DNA of 60,766 nt from CAZFGK01 sp964518635 (lineage in GTDB: Bacteria; Zixibacteria; MSB-5A5; GN15; FEB-12). The position numbers and the translations under genes were made by a program. The notes beneath the pieces are model-generated. The model made no database searches, was not told where the DNA came from, and saw only the letters and a program-made list of their open reading frames with translations. The stretch spans positions 1-60,766 of the forward strand of contig CAZFGK010000020.1 in NCBI GenBank assembly GCA_964518635.1. Direction: 5' to 3'. Shown one piece after another: positions 18,363 through 27,173 of this stretch (position 1 is its first letter; each line of letters begins with the position of its first letter).

Positions 18363-20306
18363 TCAGCTGGCCTGAATAGTTAGGAGGGTAAGATCGTCAA
18401 CCTGCTTCTGGCGACCGGAAAAACTCTCGACGGTTTCAATGAGTGGTGCAACCAGATCACGCCGAAGGTCTGCAATCGGCTGTTTGATAAGGCGTTGCAG
18501 CTCTGATTCCAGTCGTGGTTGACCATAACGTTCCCCGTCCCGACCTACCGCATCGGTGATGCCGTCGGTATAGAGCAGCACGATTTCTCCCGGATGGAAG
18601 GAAATCACTGAAGTTTCAAGGCGACCGCCGAATGTCGATTTATCCTGACGTGGGACCCCCATTGGCATCCCATTCGGATTGTGACTTCGCACTTCCCCGG
18701 TCTTGGAGCATACCTGCAAAAGAGGTGTGTGACCACAGCAGACATACTCAAGCTCTCGGCTCTCCGGATTCAAAAATCCGACGATAGCGGTAATGAACAT
18801 GCTGGTCGGGAGATGGGCCTGAAGATATTCATCCGCTCGAAGGACCGTCTCACGAAGAGTCCCGCAGGTTTCGGCGTAAATCTGGAGAACGGTACGAAGC
18901 ATCGACATCACCATCGCCGCTGGAAGCCCTTTTCCTGAAACATCTGCAACCACCAGACAATAGCGATTCCCGACTTTGAAAAGATCGTAGAGATCACCAC
19001 CGACAAGTGATGCTGCCTGATAATAGCAATCAACCGAAAATCCGGGGATGGATGGTAAGACTGATGGCAAAAGCGTCTTTTGTATTTGTGAGGTGAGTTC
19101 TATCTCTTTGTTCACCCGTTCTCGTTCAAGCGCGAGACGTTGCTCTCGATTGACACGAGTCATCATTTCGTTCAAGGCACTGGAGATTTCAAGAAACTCA
19201 TCCGCCCCTTCGAGAGGGAGTTCGGTGGTGACATCACCGGCACTGAATTTTCTCACGCGCTGAGAGATTTTCACAATCGGATCGACAAAGTAGCTCGAAA
19301 GTAGATAAATCCCTGCGATGCCGACCAGCGCCAGAAGAGCTATTCCAGATGCAACCCGTGCACGAGCCTCAGAAATCTGACGTCTGAGTTGCATCGTCGA
19401 ATAAGTGAGATGCACCCGTCCGGTTACATTACCTGAAGTACCAATAGGGAGGACGAGGTAATAGCGCGAGCCGTCCCCGACCGGTTGAGGCTCATCGAAG
19501 AGGGTAGCGGATAGTCCGTGTGGCGGCGAATAATCTCGCCGAATCAGACCGATATCATCCGAATGCGCCAATATCTGATTCTCCTGATTGGTCAGGACGA
19601 GCTGAGTGATATCTGGATTGGCACGACGATAGGAAACGATCAATTCGTCGAATTCGACATCACTTCTTTGATTAAGAATGAAACCGGAGGCCTGATCGGC
19701 AACTGTTGTCCCTAACGCAGTCATAACCTCTCGAAAATGATGTGTCAGTCCGCTGGTGGTCCTATCATCGACATACAAATAGGCAGCACCAATGATGATC
19801 GCCATGATGCCAAATGTATAGATCGAAAATTTTGCGCGAAGAGTTGTGAGCCGTCGGAGCAGTGGTGGTGAGTCATTGTTCTGCGCTTCGAGACGTTTGA
19901 GCATGCGAAGTTCATTGACACCAGCGACTGAGAAATACTCGACTGAATCCATGATCTTCTGGATCATGTAGAAGCCAAGCCCCCCTTTTCGGCCGGTCTC
20001 CACCAATTTTTCCAGACTGATCGCTTTTCCCGGAGGAGTAAATGAGCGACCGGTATCAATCAGGGAGAATACGACAAACTTTTTATAGATGACTACTCGT
20101 AAGCGAACTGTCCCTTTGTCATACAGGTAGGCGTGCCTGATAACATTCGTTGCCCCTTCTTCAACCGCAAGGAGGACCGCCGTTGTCATCTTCCTATCCA
20201 TACCGGAGGCGGTGCATGCTTCCCTGGCAATATTCTGAAGCTGTTCAAGATAGCGAGCTTCTGCCGGAAACTCTGCGTTGATCTCTCGAATGGGGGCGCG
20301 GCGCAT
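18363..20306 (-). CDS. Membrane RsbW-like kinase fused to RsbU-like PP2C phosphatase
   Basis: 647 residues. Residues 1-140 form an anti-sigma-factor-type HATPase: N-box EEGATNVIRHAY (49-60), DTG at 84-86 and GGLGFYMI at 108-115. A membrane segment (about 161-179), a ~140-residue extracytoplasmic sensor region, a second membrane segment (about 320-340) and a HAMP domain follow. The SpoIIE/RsbU-type PP2C phosphatase starts near 420, with metal ligands in GGDLYD (Asp438) and VADVSGKG (Asp455). One protein thus carries the two opposing activities that normally sit in RsbW and RsbU. The STAS gene follows by 78 bp. Confidence 0.9.
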   Translation of the reverse strand: MRRAPIREINAEFPAEARYLEQLQNIAREACTASGMDRKMTTAVLLAVEEGATNVIRHAYLYDKGTVRLRVVIYKKFVVFSLIDTGRSFTPPGKAISLEKLVETGRKGGLGFYMIQKIMDSVEYFSVAGVNELRMLKRLEAQNNDSPPLLRRLTTLRAKFSIYTFGIMAIIIGAAYLYVDDRTTSGLTHHFREVMTALGTTVADQASGFILNQRSDVEFDELIVSYRRANPDITQLVLTNQENQILAHSDDIGLIRRDYSPPHGLSATLFDEPQPVGDGSRYYLVLPIGTSGNVTGRVHLTYSTMQLRRQISEARARVASGIALLALVGIAGIYLLSSYFVDPIVKISQRVRKFSAGDVTTELPLEGADEFLEISSALNEMMTRVNREQRLALERERVNKEIELTSQIQKTLLPSVLPSIPGFSVDCYYQAASLVGGDLYDLFKVGNRYCLVVADVSGKGLPAAMVMSMLRTVLQIYAETCGTLRETVLRADEYLQAHLPTSMFITAIVGFLNPESRELEYVCCGHTPLLQVCSKTGEVRSHNPNGMPMGVPRQDKSTFGGRLETSVISFHPGEIVLLYTDGITDAVGRDGERYGQPRLESELQRLIKQPIADLRRDLVAPLIETVESFSGRQKQVDDLTLLTIQAS

Positions 20307-20317
20307 CGGAACGACCG

Positions 20318-22180
20318 CTACTTGTTTGAGCCGGAATCTGATTGTTTGCGCAAACGCGCCTGCTTGATATTTTCAAGTGTGTTCGTCTGATTCGGATAGA
20401 CCGCCAGAACCTGCTGCCAGAGCCGGATGGCTTCGTCATACTGACGATCGCGCATGAGCTTGAGCCCTTCAACATACATGCCCCAGGTCGCACGATCCTG
20501 TTGCAACTGATCAAGAGTCACTGATACGGCTGGAATAATTCCTGCATCAACTGGCCGTTGTCGGAGTGAAGTGATACGAGCAATGTAGTCACTGGCGGTT
20601 GCTTCGCCACCGGGGCTGGCCTCCAGCACGGCGCGGAAGCGACGTTCGGCGTCATCTAACAGCCCCTTATTGAAAGCCTCAATTGCCAGATTCAGCTGCA
20701 CTGCCTTATCGAGTCGAGCAATTGCAGTACCTTTGCCGGAGATCGCACGGGCATTTTTTGGATCAAGATCAAGGATACGATTGTAGGTAGAAATCGCATC
20801 CACGTTGCGCCCATTTGCAAGTGAAGAATCAGCTGCGACAAGATCATTTCTGACCACCGAATCAATCGCCGCCTGAATCGACGAACCAAGATCGAGCGCC
20901 TGTGCATTGTCCGGCTGAATTTCAATCAGCAGATTCAGCAATTCCTGAGCCGCACGGTAGGAGCCCTTCTCGTAGAGAAGATTTGACTGGTCATAGTAAA
21001 TTCTGATTTGCTGTCGAGTCTCCGCCTGAGCTGCGGCGATCGCAATGTCGGTCTCCCGTTTCGTTGCAATCGCGCTCTGAATACTCGAGATAGAGCCGAT
21101 CAACTCCTGATTGGTTTCGTCGAAGGCAAGGGCGCGTTGATAGTAGATCAATGCGCTGTCGAGCTCAAATTTGTCAAAGAACTCTTTTCCTAAGATTCGA
21201 TTTTGCTCGTATCGACGACGACGTTCCGCTTCGATCTGCGCGGCCTGTCGTTCGAGTTCGCGCCGTTGCAGACGATCCTGTAGAGAAGAACCAATCGCGA
21301 AGGTGATCGACACGCTATGATGATCACTGATAACATCGACCAGTTGCAGGGCGTAGTCGATGGTGATTCGCTTGTTGCGCACGCCAAGACCAAAAGTCAA
21401 TTTCTCCGATTGATACCCCGCACGGAGACTGAAAAGACTGTCAATATCTGCTGAAATCCCTCCGAAACATCTTCCAGCGTATCCATCAAACCACTCAACC
21501 GACCCCTGTCCGGTGAGCCAGAATCGCGGGGCAACTGGAATGGACGGGATCGCAAATCCCACCCCGAAAGACCGTTTCTGCGCTTCAGCAATCTGATTGA
21601 GTTGTACTTCCGGCTCGATAATATTCAGTGCGTTTGCTCCCAGAGTGAAATAGCGGTGTAATCGAGCCGCTGCACCTAGATCGAACCCGATTCCATAATC
21701 AGAAAACTGATCAAGGGATTGATTCAGAATATGGAGCGAACCTCCGAAGTAGACCGGTGCACCGAATCGACGGCCGAAAGAAAAGGTCGCGAGGGTTGTC
21801 GAATACTGAAAATCTCCTGCCGGAGCATAATCGATCACGCGATCAATATCTCCGGTCGATAGACCCGAAATCGATACGCTAACCCCTTGATTATCCGAAA
21901 TGGGATGTACCCAGAATGCATTTGCCAGATAGGACTGATTCGCAAGGGTCGTGACGGTGAGTGAGACCTCCTGATATTGCAATGTCGAGAGGAGTGCAGG
22001 GTTTATCATGGCTGAGCCCGGAGAGGCAAACAGCCCGATTCCTCCCCCACCTGACCCGAGGGTCGTCGCGTGAAAACCGAGAGCAAACTCCGAGGCAAGC
22101 CCTCCGGCGGGAGTAATTTTGGCGAAGCTGGTGGTAACAAGAAGAAGCGAAAAGAAGCAGAAGCGAATGAAGAATTTCAT
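20318..22180 (-). CDS. PorV/PorQ-like outer-membrane protein fused to TPR repeats
   Basis: 620 residues. A signal peptide (about 1-20) leads into a beta-barrel-like region of ~270 residues that opens GFHATTLGSGGGGIGLFASPGSAMINPALL, the pattern of PorV/PorQ-type proteins of FCB bacteria (motif shown in parts). A charged helix (RRELERQAAQIEAERRRR) bridges to about seven TPR-like units to the end. PorV-type proteins attach secreted proteins to the surface in type IX secretion; no other such component is in view. It overlaps the large exported protein upstream by 4 bp, so the two are co-expressed and probably work together. Confidence 0.7.
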   Translation of the reverse strand: MKFFIRFCFFSLLLVTTSFAKITPAGGLASEFALGFHATTLGSGGGGIGLFASPGSAMINPALLSTLQYQEVSLTVTTLANQSYLANAFWVHPISDNQGVSVSISGLSTGDIDRVIDYAPAGDFQYSTTLATFSFGRRFGAPVYFGGSLHILNQSLDQFSDYGIGFDLGAAARLHRYFTLGANALNIIEPEVQLNQIAEAQKRSFGVGFAIPSIPVAPRFWLTGQGSVEWFDGYAGRCFGGISADIDSLFSLRAGYQSEKLTFGLGVRNKRITIDYALQLVDVISDHHSVSITFAIGSSLQDRLQRRELERQAAQIEAERRRRYEQNRILGKEFFDKFELDSALIYYQRALAFDETNQELIGSISSIQSAIATKRETDIAIAAAQAETRQQIRIYYDQSNLLYEKGSYRAAQELLNLLIEIQPDNAQALDLGSSIQAAIDSVVRNDLVAADSSLANGRNVDAISTYNRILDLDPKNARAISGKGTAIARLDKAVQLNLAIEAFNKGLLDDAERRFRAVLEASPGGEATASDYIARITSLRQRPVDAGIIPAVSVTLDQLQQDRATWGMYVEGLKLMRDRQYDEAIRLWQQVLAVYPNQTNTLENIKQARLRKQSDSGSNK

Positions 22181-25158
22181 TTCACCACCGCCACTTTGAT
22201 TTTCCCTTGCTGTTCGCCGCTGTCGCTCGTTATTGAAACGATGTAGACCCCGATTCGAACCAGATCGCCGCGGCTTGTACGTCCATCCCAGTGCACTGTT
22301 ACGAACGGAGATGCTGATCCAAATTCCTCAGGTGCTATCTCCCGCTCATAGACAATCTCGCCAGTGATGGTGTGGATGCAAAAGTGTACCGAACCACTGG
22401 ACGGAGGAAGAAAGCGGAACTCCGCCGCCTCCAGAAGAGGATTGATCGGATTTGATTTGACCCGCAAGGAGTTTGCAAACTCATCTCCTCCGCCGATGTA
22501 CTCTTCCCAGAGAACAGTATCCCCGGAAGGTGCACGCACATCAACCTTCTGCCCGACAAACGGTCCCTCGGTAAGTTCGGCAACGATGTCGGTTGAGGTA
22601 ACCAGGGCACTGAATCTCCCCGGCAACAACGGTTTTAACGTAGCAGAGAATGTCAGTTCGCGGCTTTCGGATGGGTCGACTGAGAAATCAGGAAGTTGAA
22701 AGATCACTTTCCCTTGTGAAACCGATCCGGAACTGACCTCACCAGTACTGTCGGCCAATCGTAAAGAACCGTTTTCAAACAGCGTCGTAGGATTGAGAGG
22801 GGTACCGTCCGCATCTTCGAAACTCACACTGAGAGATTTGGTCGCGATGGGACCAAGCGTCAGCGGCCCCTCATTTACAATGCGAAAATGCGCTAATGAC
22901 TGCACTTCCCCTGCCGAAAAGAGATTGCCATCCGCTTCCTGTCCTTCAGCAAAGAGAAGCGGATCACGATTGTTTGCAACATCAAGATCAAGGGTAAACT
23001 CCCCGTTGATGACTTCCGCCGGAAGACCGGTGTTTCTGTCAATCGGTGGAGTAAGGAAACGAAAGGATAGCGTAATGGTCTGTGGTTCATCCGGTGCGGT
23101 GAAGGCGATGGTCGGAGATTGTCCGACCACAATTTGACTAATAAACGGATTTGTCACACCGAGAAAGACATTCGACTCAAGTGAATAGATCGCAGTGTCG
23201 ATTTCCCCTTCACCGTTGTTGCGCATGTCGATCACCAGCGAGAATTCTGATCCGGTGGTCACGATCCCGCCGGCCGCACCCGAGAGAAATGCACTCACGT
23301 TCACGAGTGGTGGGCGAGAAATAATGATCAACGCGGTGTTATCAATCGGCGGAAGATCGGAATCGACCGGGTCGATGATATCGACGCGAAAAATCTCGCC
23401 GGATGTCGATTGCTTGGATGCGACAATATCGAGCACGACGTAGGTGGTGTCGAATGCAGGAAGATTCGCCACGATGAGTGAGGTGTCGTAAGATGACGCG
23501 CCGTCCGATTTCAGTCGCAGCAGGACATTGGTGACTGGAGCATCGGACAGATTAGCGATACCGCAACTGAGCTGGAATGCCTGCCCGGTGTTCACTTTTG
23601 GCGCGTTCGGGGCGGTGGCATCGAGTGAGATTATTTGGAGGATGGGTGCTGTGGCGATATAGACTGAATCTGGAGGAGTGATTGCTTCAACTATCTTATT
23701 GATCGCAGTCGGTCGTTGCATGCCGAGGAGCAATGACCATTTGCACGAATCTCCAGCTTCGGTCGAAGCTATCTCAAATGGCACAAGCTGAACTCTGTTG
23801 ACTCCGGGGAGTAGAGAATCAGTAGAGTGCAGAAACGAACGTGCGATCTGCGAGCTTCCCTGTCTGACAAGAAACTGCGTCTTTTCGGAATCAATTACAA
23901 TCGCGTCACTTCCCAGCACCAGTAAATCGAATGAAACATCACTATTGATTCCGGAATGCAGGAGTTTCGGGCGAAAAGAATTCGGGACCAGTGAAAACTC
24001 CGTCGGCGTGATTCTGGTGAGTGAAAATGGCAACGGGGAAGTCTTTTCAAAATTCACGTTCGAATTATCAAAAAAGTCATAGATGATATTCGACTTCAAG
24101 TTCGTCAGTTCCGTCGGCAGTTGATTGCCCGGAAAATTGGGGAGATACAACGAATGACGAAGATAACTCTGTCCTTCGCGTTGCTCGATGAAAAAACTGA
24201 GAAACCCGATTGTGTCAATCTGGCTATTAGGATCATCCATTAAGACATTGCCATAAGATGGAATGCCGGTCGTTGAAAGAGCATTCTCTGGCAAAGCAGA
24301 TTCGAACCAGGCAACATCCCCATCTGTGTAGTACTCTCGCTGTCCGGTCGGATAGTTGAAGACAAATTGTGGAGGGGGAGAAATAATCCTGAAGCTGTAG
24401 CTGGAGGTTAGTTCGACTGGTACCGTATCTGCAATTCCGCCGGTTTTCCAGATGCGACCAACAAAACTTCCGGAGAGAGTATCAAGTCCAACCGGGCTCC
24501 CTGCTATTGGAAGAGTTAGTGTTCTGTAATAGGGGGAATCGCAGCTTCTCTTTCGAACGAATATCTTCCTGGAGCCGCCTCCTGAGGAAAGAACCAAATC
24601 TATCTCACCTTCAAAACTGTCAACTGAAGCTGACATACAATTCAGATACAATCGATAAGTAAGACTGTCGTCTTGCAGCGCAACGTCCGGATACGGATAT
24701 CCGCCCCATGAATCCAGGCGAAAATTTATACCTTCAAAAGCAACCTGAGTACTGGCAGCGTCGAACAGTGATGAATTTGCAGTCAGCGTCCTTGTAGAAA
24801 CTTCCCCATCGTATTGAATCTGAAAGATTGTGAGGTCAAGTATCCCACCCACGATGATTGCAGGTGAGGTAAGTGGAAGATGACGCAGTTTTCCCTGATT
24901 CACGCTCATGGTTAGCCCGAGAGTACCCAGCGGGATGGTATCGACCAGTTCGTTGTTCGCATCGAGAAAGAGAAGATTCGCTCTTCCACGAAGCGGCGCT
25001 CCGGCAAATTGGAGAGGTTCGATATCCCAGACCATTCGCGCGATCTGGCGGGAGGCAAATACTTCAGAGCTGAATGCGATGCTGCCAATCGCAGCAAGCA
25101 GACAGAATGCGACAATCCGGCAAGCGAATGCGCCACATCTGGTCTGTGCGTTTGTCAT
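22177..25158 (-). CDS. Large exported multi-domain surface protein with FlgD-like C-terminus
   Basis: About 993 residues from the ATG at 25158, which places a typical signal peptide at the N-terminus (hydrophobic IVAFCLLAAIGSIAF, cleavage near VFA). The frame stays open to a TTG at 25200. The body is beta-rich and Ser/Thr-rich with CARDB-like repeats around residues 530-740. The C-terminal ~90 residues (SLRVKSNPINP, then TVHWDGRTSRGDLVRIGVY) resemble the FlgD-type Ig domain used as a sorting or terminal domain in FCB surface proteins. It starts the run behind a sigma-54-type promoter and overlaps the PorV-like gene. Function unknown. Confidence 0.75.
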   Translation of the reverse strand: MTNAQTRCGAFACRIVAFCLLAAIGSIAFSSEVFASRQIARMVWDIEPLQFAGAPLRGRANLLFLDANNELVDTIPLGTLGLTMSVNQGKLRHLPLTSPAIIVGGILDLTIFQIQYDGEVSTRTLTANSSLFDAASTQVAFEGINFRLDSWGGYPYPDVALQDDSLTYRLYLNCMSASVDSFEGEIDLVLSSGGGSRKIFVRKRSCDSPYYRTLTLPIAGSPVGLDTLSGSFVGRIWKTGGIADTVPVELTSSYSFRIISPPPQFVFNYPTGQREYYTDGDVAWFESALPENALSTTGIPSYGNVLMDDPNSQIDTIGFLSFFIEQREGQSYLRHSLYLPNFPGNQLPTELTNLKSNIIYDFFDNSNVNFEKTSPLPFSLTRITPTEFSLVPNSFRPKLLHSGINSDVSFDLLVLGSDAIVIDSEKTQFLVRQGSSQIARSFLHSTDSLLPGVNRVQLVPFEIASTEAGDSCKWSLLLGMQRPTAINKIVEAITPPDSVYIATAPILQIISLDATAPNAPKVNTGQAFQLSCGIANLSDAPVTNVLLRLKSDGASSYDTSLIVANLPAFDTTYVVLDIVASKQSTSGEIFRVDIIDPVDSDLPPIDNTALIIISRPPLVNVSAFLSGAAGGIVTTGSEFSLVIDMRNNGEGEIDTAIYSLESNVFLGVTNPFISQIVVGQSPTIAFTAPDEPQTITLSFRFLTPPIDRNTGLPAEVINGEFTLDLDVANNRDPLLFAEGQEADGNLFSAGEVQSLAHFRIVNEGPLTLGPIATKSLSVSFEDADGTPLNPTTLFENGSLRLADSTGEVSSGSVSQGKVIFQLPDFSVDPSESRELTFSATLKPLLPGRFSALVTSTDIVAELTEGPFVGQKVDVRAPSGDTVLWEEYIGGGDEFANSLRVKSNPINPLLEAAEFRFLPPSSGSVHFCIHTITGEIVYEREIAPEEFGSASPFVTVHWDGRTSRGDLVRIGVYIVSITSDSGEQQGKIKVAVVK

Positions 25159-25277
25159 CGAGTGTTTAAGCCAGAGAAAACGTGCCAAGAACGTGCTCAA
25201 TCTGCTACTGGTTCATCAACTTGCGGGTATCGCCTGAACGTCTGCCCAAGACACCCTTGTTCATCTGCGTATAACGT

Positions 25278-25292
25278 GCAAAGTTCGTGCCC
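25278..25292 (-). promoter_or_regulatory. Sigma-54-type promoter for the exported-protein operon
   Basis: On the minus strand GGGCACGAACTTTGC matches the sigma-54 consensus TGGCACG-N4-TTGCW at every position but the first, with exact GG-N10-GC spacing (GG at 25290-25291, GC at 25278-25279). Transcription would start near 25267, 109 bases before the ATG at 25158. It lies in the gap after folD. A sigma-54 activator site could not be located. Confidence 0.6.
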
Positions 25293-25335
25293 CGTTGACA
25301 ACGGCTAATTCGTTGGCAGAGGCGGCTTTTAGAGA

Positions 25336-26208
25336 TCAGCCAGCAGAAGTCTGGAGTTCGGCGGCGGTGACCGTGTTGGCCATGAGCATGGCGATAGTCA
25401 TCGGACCGACTCCCCCCGGAACCGGACTCAGCCAAGAGGCCTTTTCGCGAACCGATTCGGCCTGGACATCCCCGACGAGGATCCCCTTCCCTCCACGCTC
25501 GATACGATTGATTCCGACATCTATCACTACCGCTCCTTCCTTGACCATCTCCCCAGTCACGAACTCCGGTCGTCCGATGGCGGCGATGACTACGTCCGCC
25601 CGTTTCACAATTTCATTCAAACCGACGGATTGACTATGGACTACGGTCACTGTCGCATCTGCCCCACGTTGCAGAAGCAGCGTCGCCATCGGTTTGCCAA
25701 CGATGTTTGACCTACCTAGTACAACTGCCTCATTCCCGACGAGGGAAATTCCAGTTTCAGAGAGCATCCGCATCACACCCGCTGGTGTACAAGAGACAAA
25801 TGCTGGGCGACCAATCTGGAGAAGCCCTACATTGTGGGGATGAAAGCCATCCACATCTTTTTTCGGATCAATTGCGATGGTGATAGCGAATTCATCAAGC
25901 CCGGGAGGAAGCGGAAACTGAACGAGAATGCCATGCGTGAAGGGATCGGCATTGCACTTCCCAACGACGGTCATCAGTTCCTGCTGACTGGTCGATGCAG
26001 GAAGATGAATCAATACCGAGAGAATCCCCAGCCGTTCGGCAGCTTTCTGCTTGTTGCGGACATAGGCGATACTCGCGGGGTTTTCACCAACGAGAATGGC
26101 AACCAATTTGGGATGAATTGACCGCGCGCGTAGTTTCTCCAGACGGGCAACAAGCTCCTGCTCGACTTTCGCCGCGACTGCTTTACCGTCGATCAACTTT
26201 GCAGTCAT
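25336..26208 (-). CDS. folD: Methylenetetrahydrofolate dehydrogenase/cyclohydrolase FolD
   Basis: 290 residues, the standard length. This bifunctional enzyme interconverts 5,10-methylene- and 10-formyl-tetrahydrofolate using NADP. Visible signatures are the catalytic lysine in YVRNKQKAAERLG, VQFPLPPG, CTPAGVM, the nucleotide-binding VVLGRSNIVGKPMA and DVGINR near the end. It follows ymdB by 15 bp. It is the last gene of the housekeeping run before the sigma-54-type promoter of the next operon. Confidence 0.96.
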   Translation of the reverse strand: MTAKLIDGKAVAAKVEQELVARLEKLRARSIHPKLVAILVGENPASIAYVRNKQKAAERLGILSVLIHLPASTSQQELMTVVGKCNADPFTHGILVQFPLPPGLDEFAITIAIDPKKDVDGFHPHNVGLLQIGRPAFVSCTPAGVMRMLSETGISLVGNEAVVLGRSNIVGKPMATLLLQRGADATVTVVHSQSVGLNEIVKRADVVIAAIGRPEFVTGEMVKEGAVVIDVGINRIERGGKGILVGDVQAESVREKASWLSPVPGGVGPMTIAMLMANTVTAAELQTSAG

Positions 26209-26223
26209 CGAACCTTTCGCTCT

Positions 26224-27057
26224 CTAATCATCAACTTCGACATTCTCCTTACTGTCGACTTTGCTGATATCAAACGGGACGGAAATTCGTTCAATCCCGA
26301 GGGCGAAACCATCTTCTTCACGAACCGTGATGAGACACCCTTGCAAGCGGACATCATCGGTGGCAGTAGTAAATCGTTTCGGGAGTCCGGTAATAAATCT
26401 ACCGAGGGCAGGCCCTTTTTCCATACCGAGAATCGAGTCATGCGGACCGGTCATGCCGGCATCGCTCAGGTAAGCCGTCCCGCGGACTGAAATTTTTTCG
26501 TCGGCGGTTTGGACATGGGTGTGTGTGCCAATGACGGCAGTCACTCGTCCATCCATGTAGTGCGCGAAGGCCTGTTTCTCGCTGGTCGCTTCCCCGTGAA
26601 AATCGACAAAGACGATGCGGCAATCTTCGGGAAGTGCATTGAGCATCGAGTGCGCTTTTCGAAAGGGGCAGTCGGTGTTGCTGGACATGTAGGTCCGACC
26701 CATCAGATTGATCACCGCGATCTTGTGGTCGCGTACTGTAAAGATGTATTCCCCATTCCCCGGTGCGGCGGGAGGATAATTTGCTGGTCGTAATAATCTT
26801 GGCTCACGGGCGATATATTCGAGAATCTGGACCCGATCCCAGATATGATTCCCGGAGGTCTGTACATCGATCCCGTAGGAGAATGCCTTGTGGGACATCT
26901 CCGGCGTAACACCGAATCCACCGGCGGCATTTTCGATATTGGCGATGACCATATCGATTGATCGCTCGACCCGCAATTTGCGAATCAGATGGGCGGCAGC
27001 CTGACGTCCGGGGCGACCGCAGATGTCGGCAACAAAGAGAATAGTGATGACTGACAC
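26224..27057 (-). CDS. ymdB: YmdB-family metallophosphoesterase
   Basis: 277 residues, the normal length. Family signatures include FVADICGRPGR at the N-terminus (metal-binding Asp), GNHIWDR, VDFHGEATSEKQA and GTHTHVQTAD. B. subtilis YmdB hydrolyses 2',3'-cAMP and is encoded next to rny; here it also lies near rny, separated by two genes. It is probably co-transcribed with folD. Confidence 0.92.
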   Translation of the reverse strand: MSVITILFVADICGRPGRQAAAHLIRKLRVERSIDMVIANIENAAGGFGVTPEMSHKAFSYGIDVQTSGNHIWDRVQILEYIAREPRLLRPANYPPAAPGNGEYIFTVRDHKIAVINLMGRTYMSSNTDCPFRKAHSMLNALPEDCRIVFVDFHGEATSEKQAFAHYMDGRVTAVIGTHTHVQTADEKISVRGTAYLSDAGMTGPHDSILGMEKGPALGRFITGLPKRFTTATDDVRLQGCLITVREEDGFALGIERISVPFDISKVDSKENVEVDD

Positions 27058-27143
27058 GAGAGAGCTTTCTACGGACGCGATTCGATCAAGGCAGTGATCG
27101 TGCGGTGGTCCGATACCGCAGGAGAGAAAGTAATCTTGAACGG

Positions 27144-27163
27144 ATCGGGACGCAAATCCCGAT
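27144..27163. repeat. Perfect inverted repeat after the aminopeptidase gene
   Basis: ATCGGGA-CGCAAA-TCCCGAT forms a perfect 7-bp stem with a 6-base loop, 11 bases after the stop of the M1 aminopeptidase. The transcript has no U tract after it, so it is more likely an mRNA 3' structure or a dispersed intergenic repeat than a strong intrinsic terminator. Confidence 0.4.
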
Positions 27164-27173
27164 TCTACGCTAA

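Noticed and set aside
25158..25200. Longer start and a second GGCACG box inside the exported-protein leader
   Set aside because: TGGCACG near 25185 lacks the GC at the right spacing for sigma-54, and the TTG start would place extra polar residues before the signal peptide.
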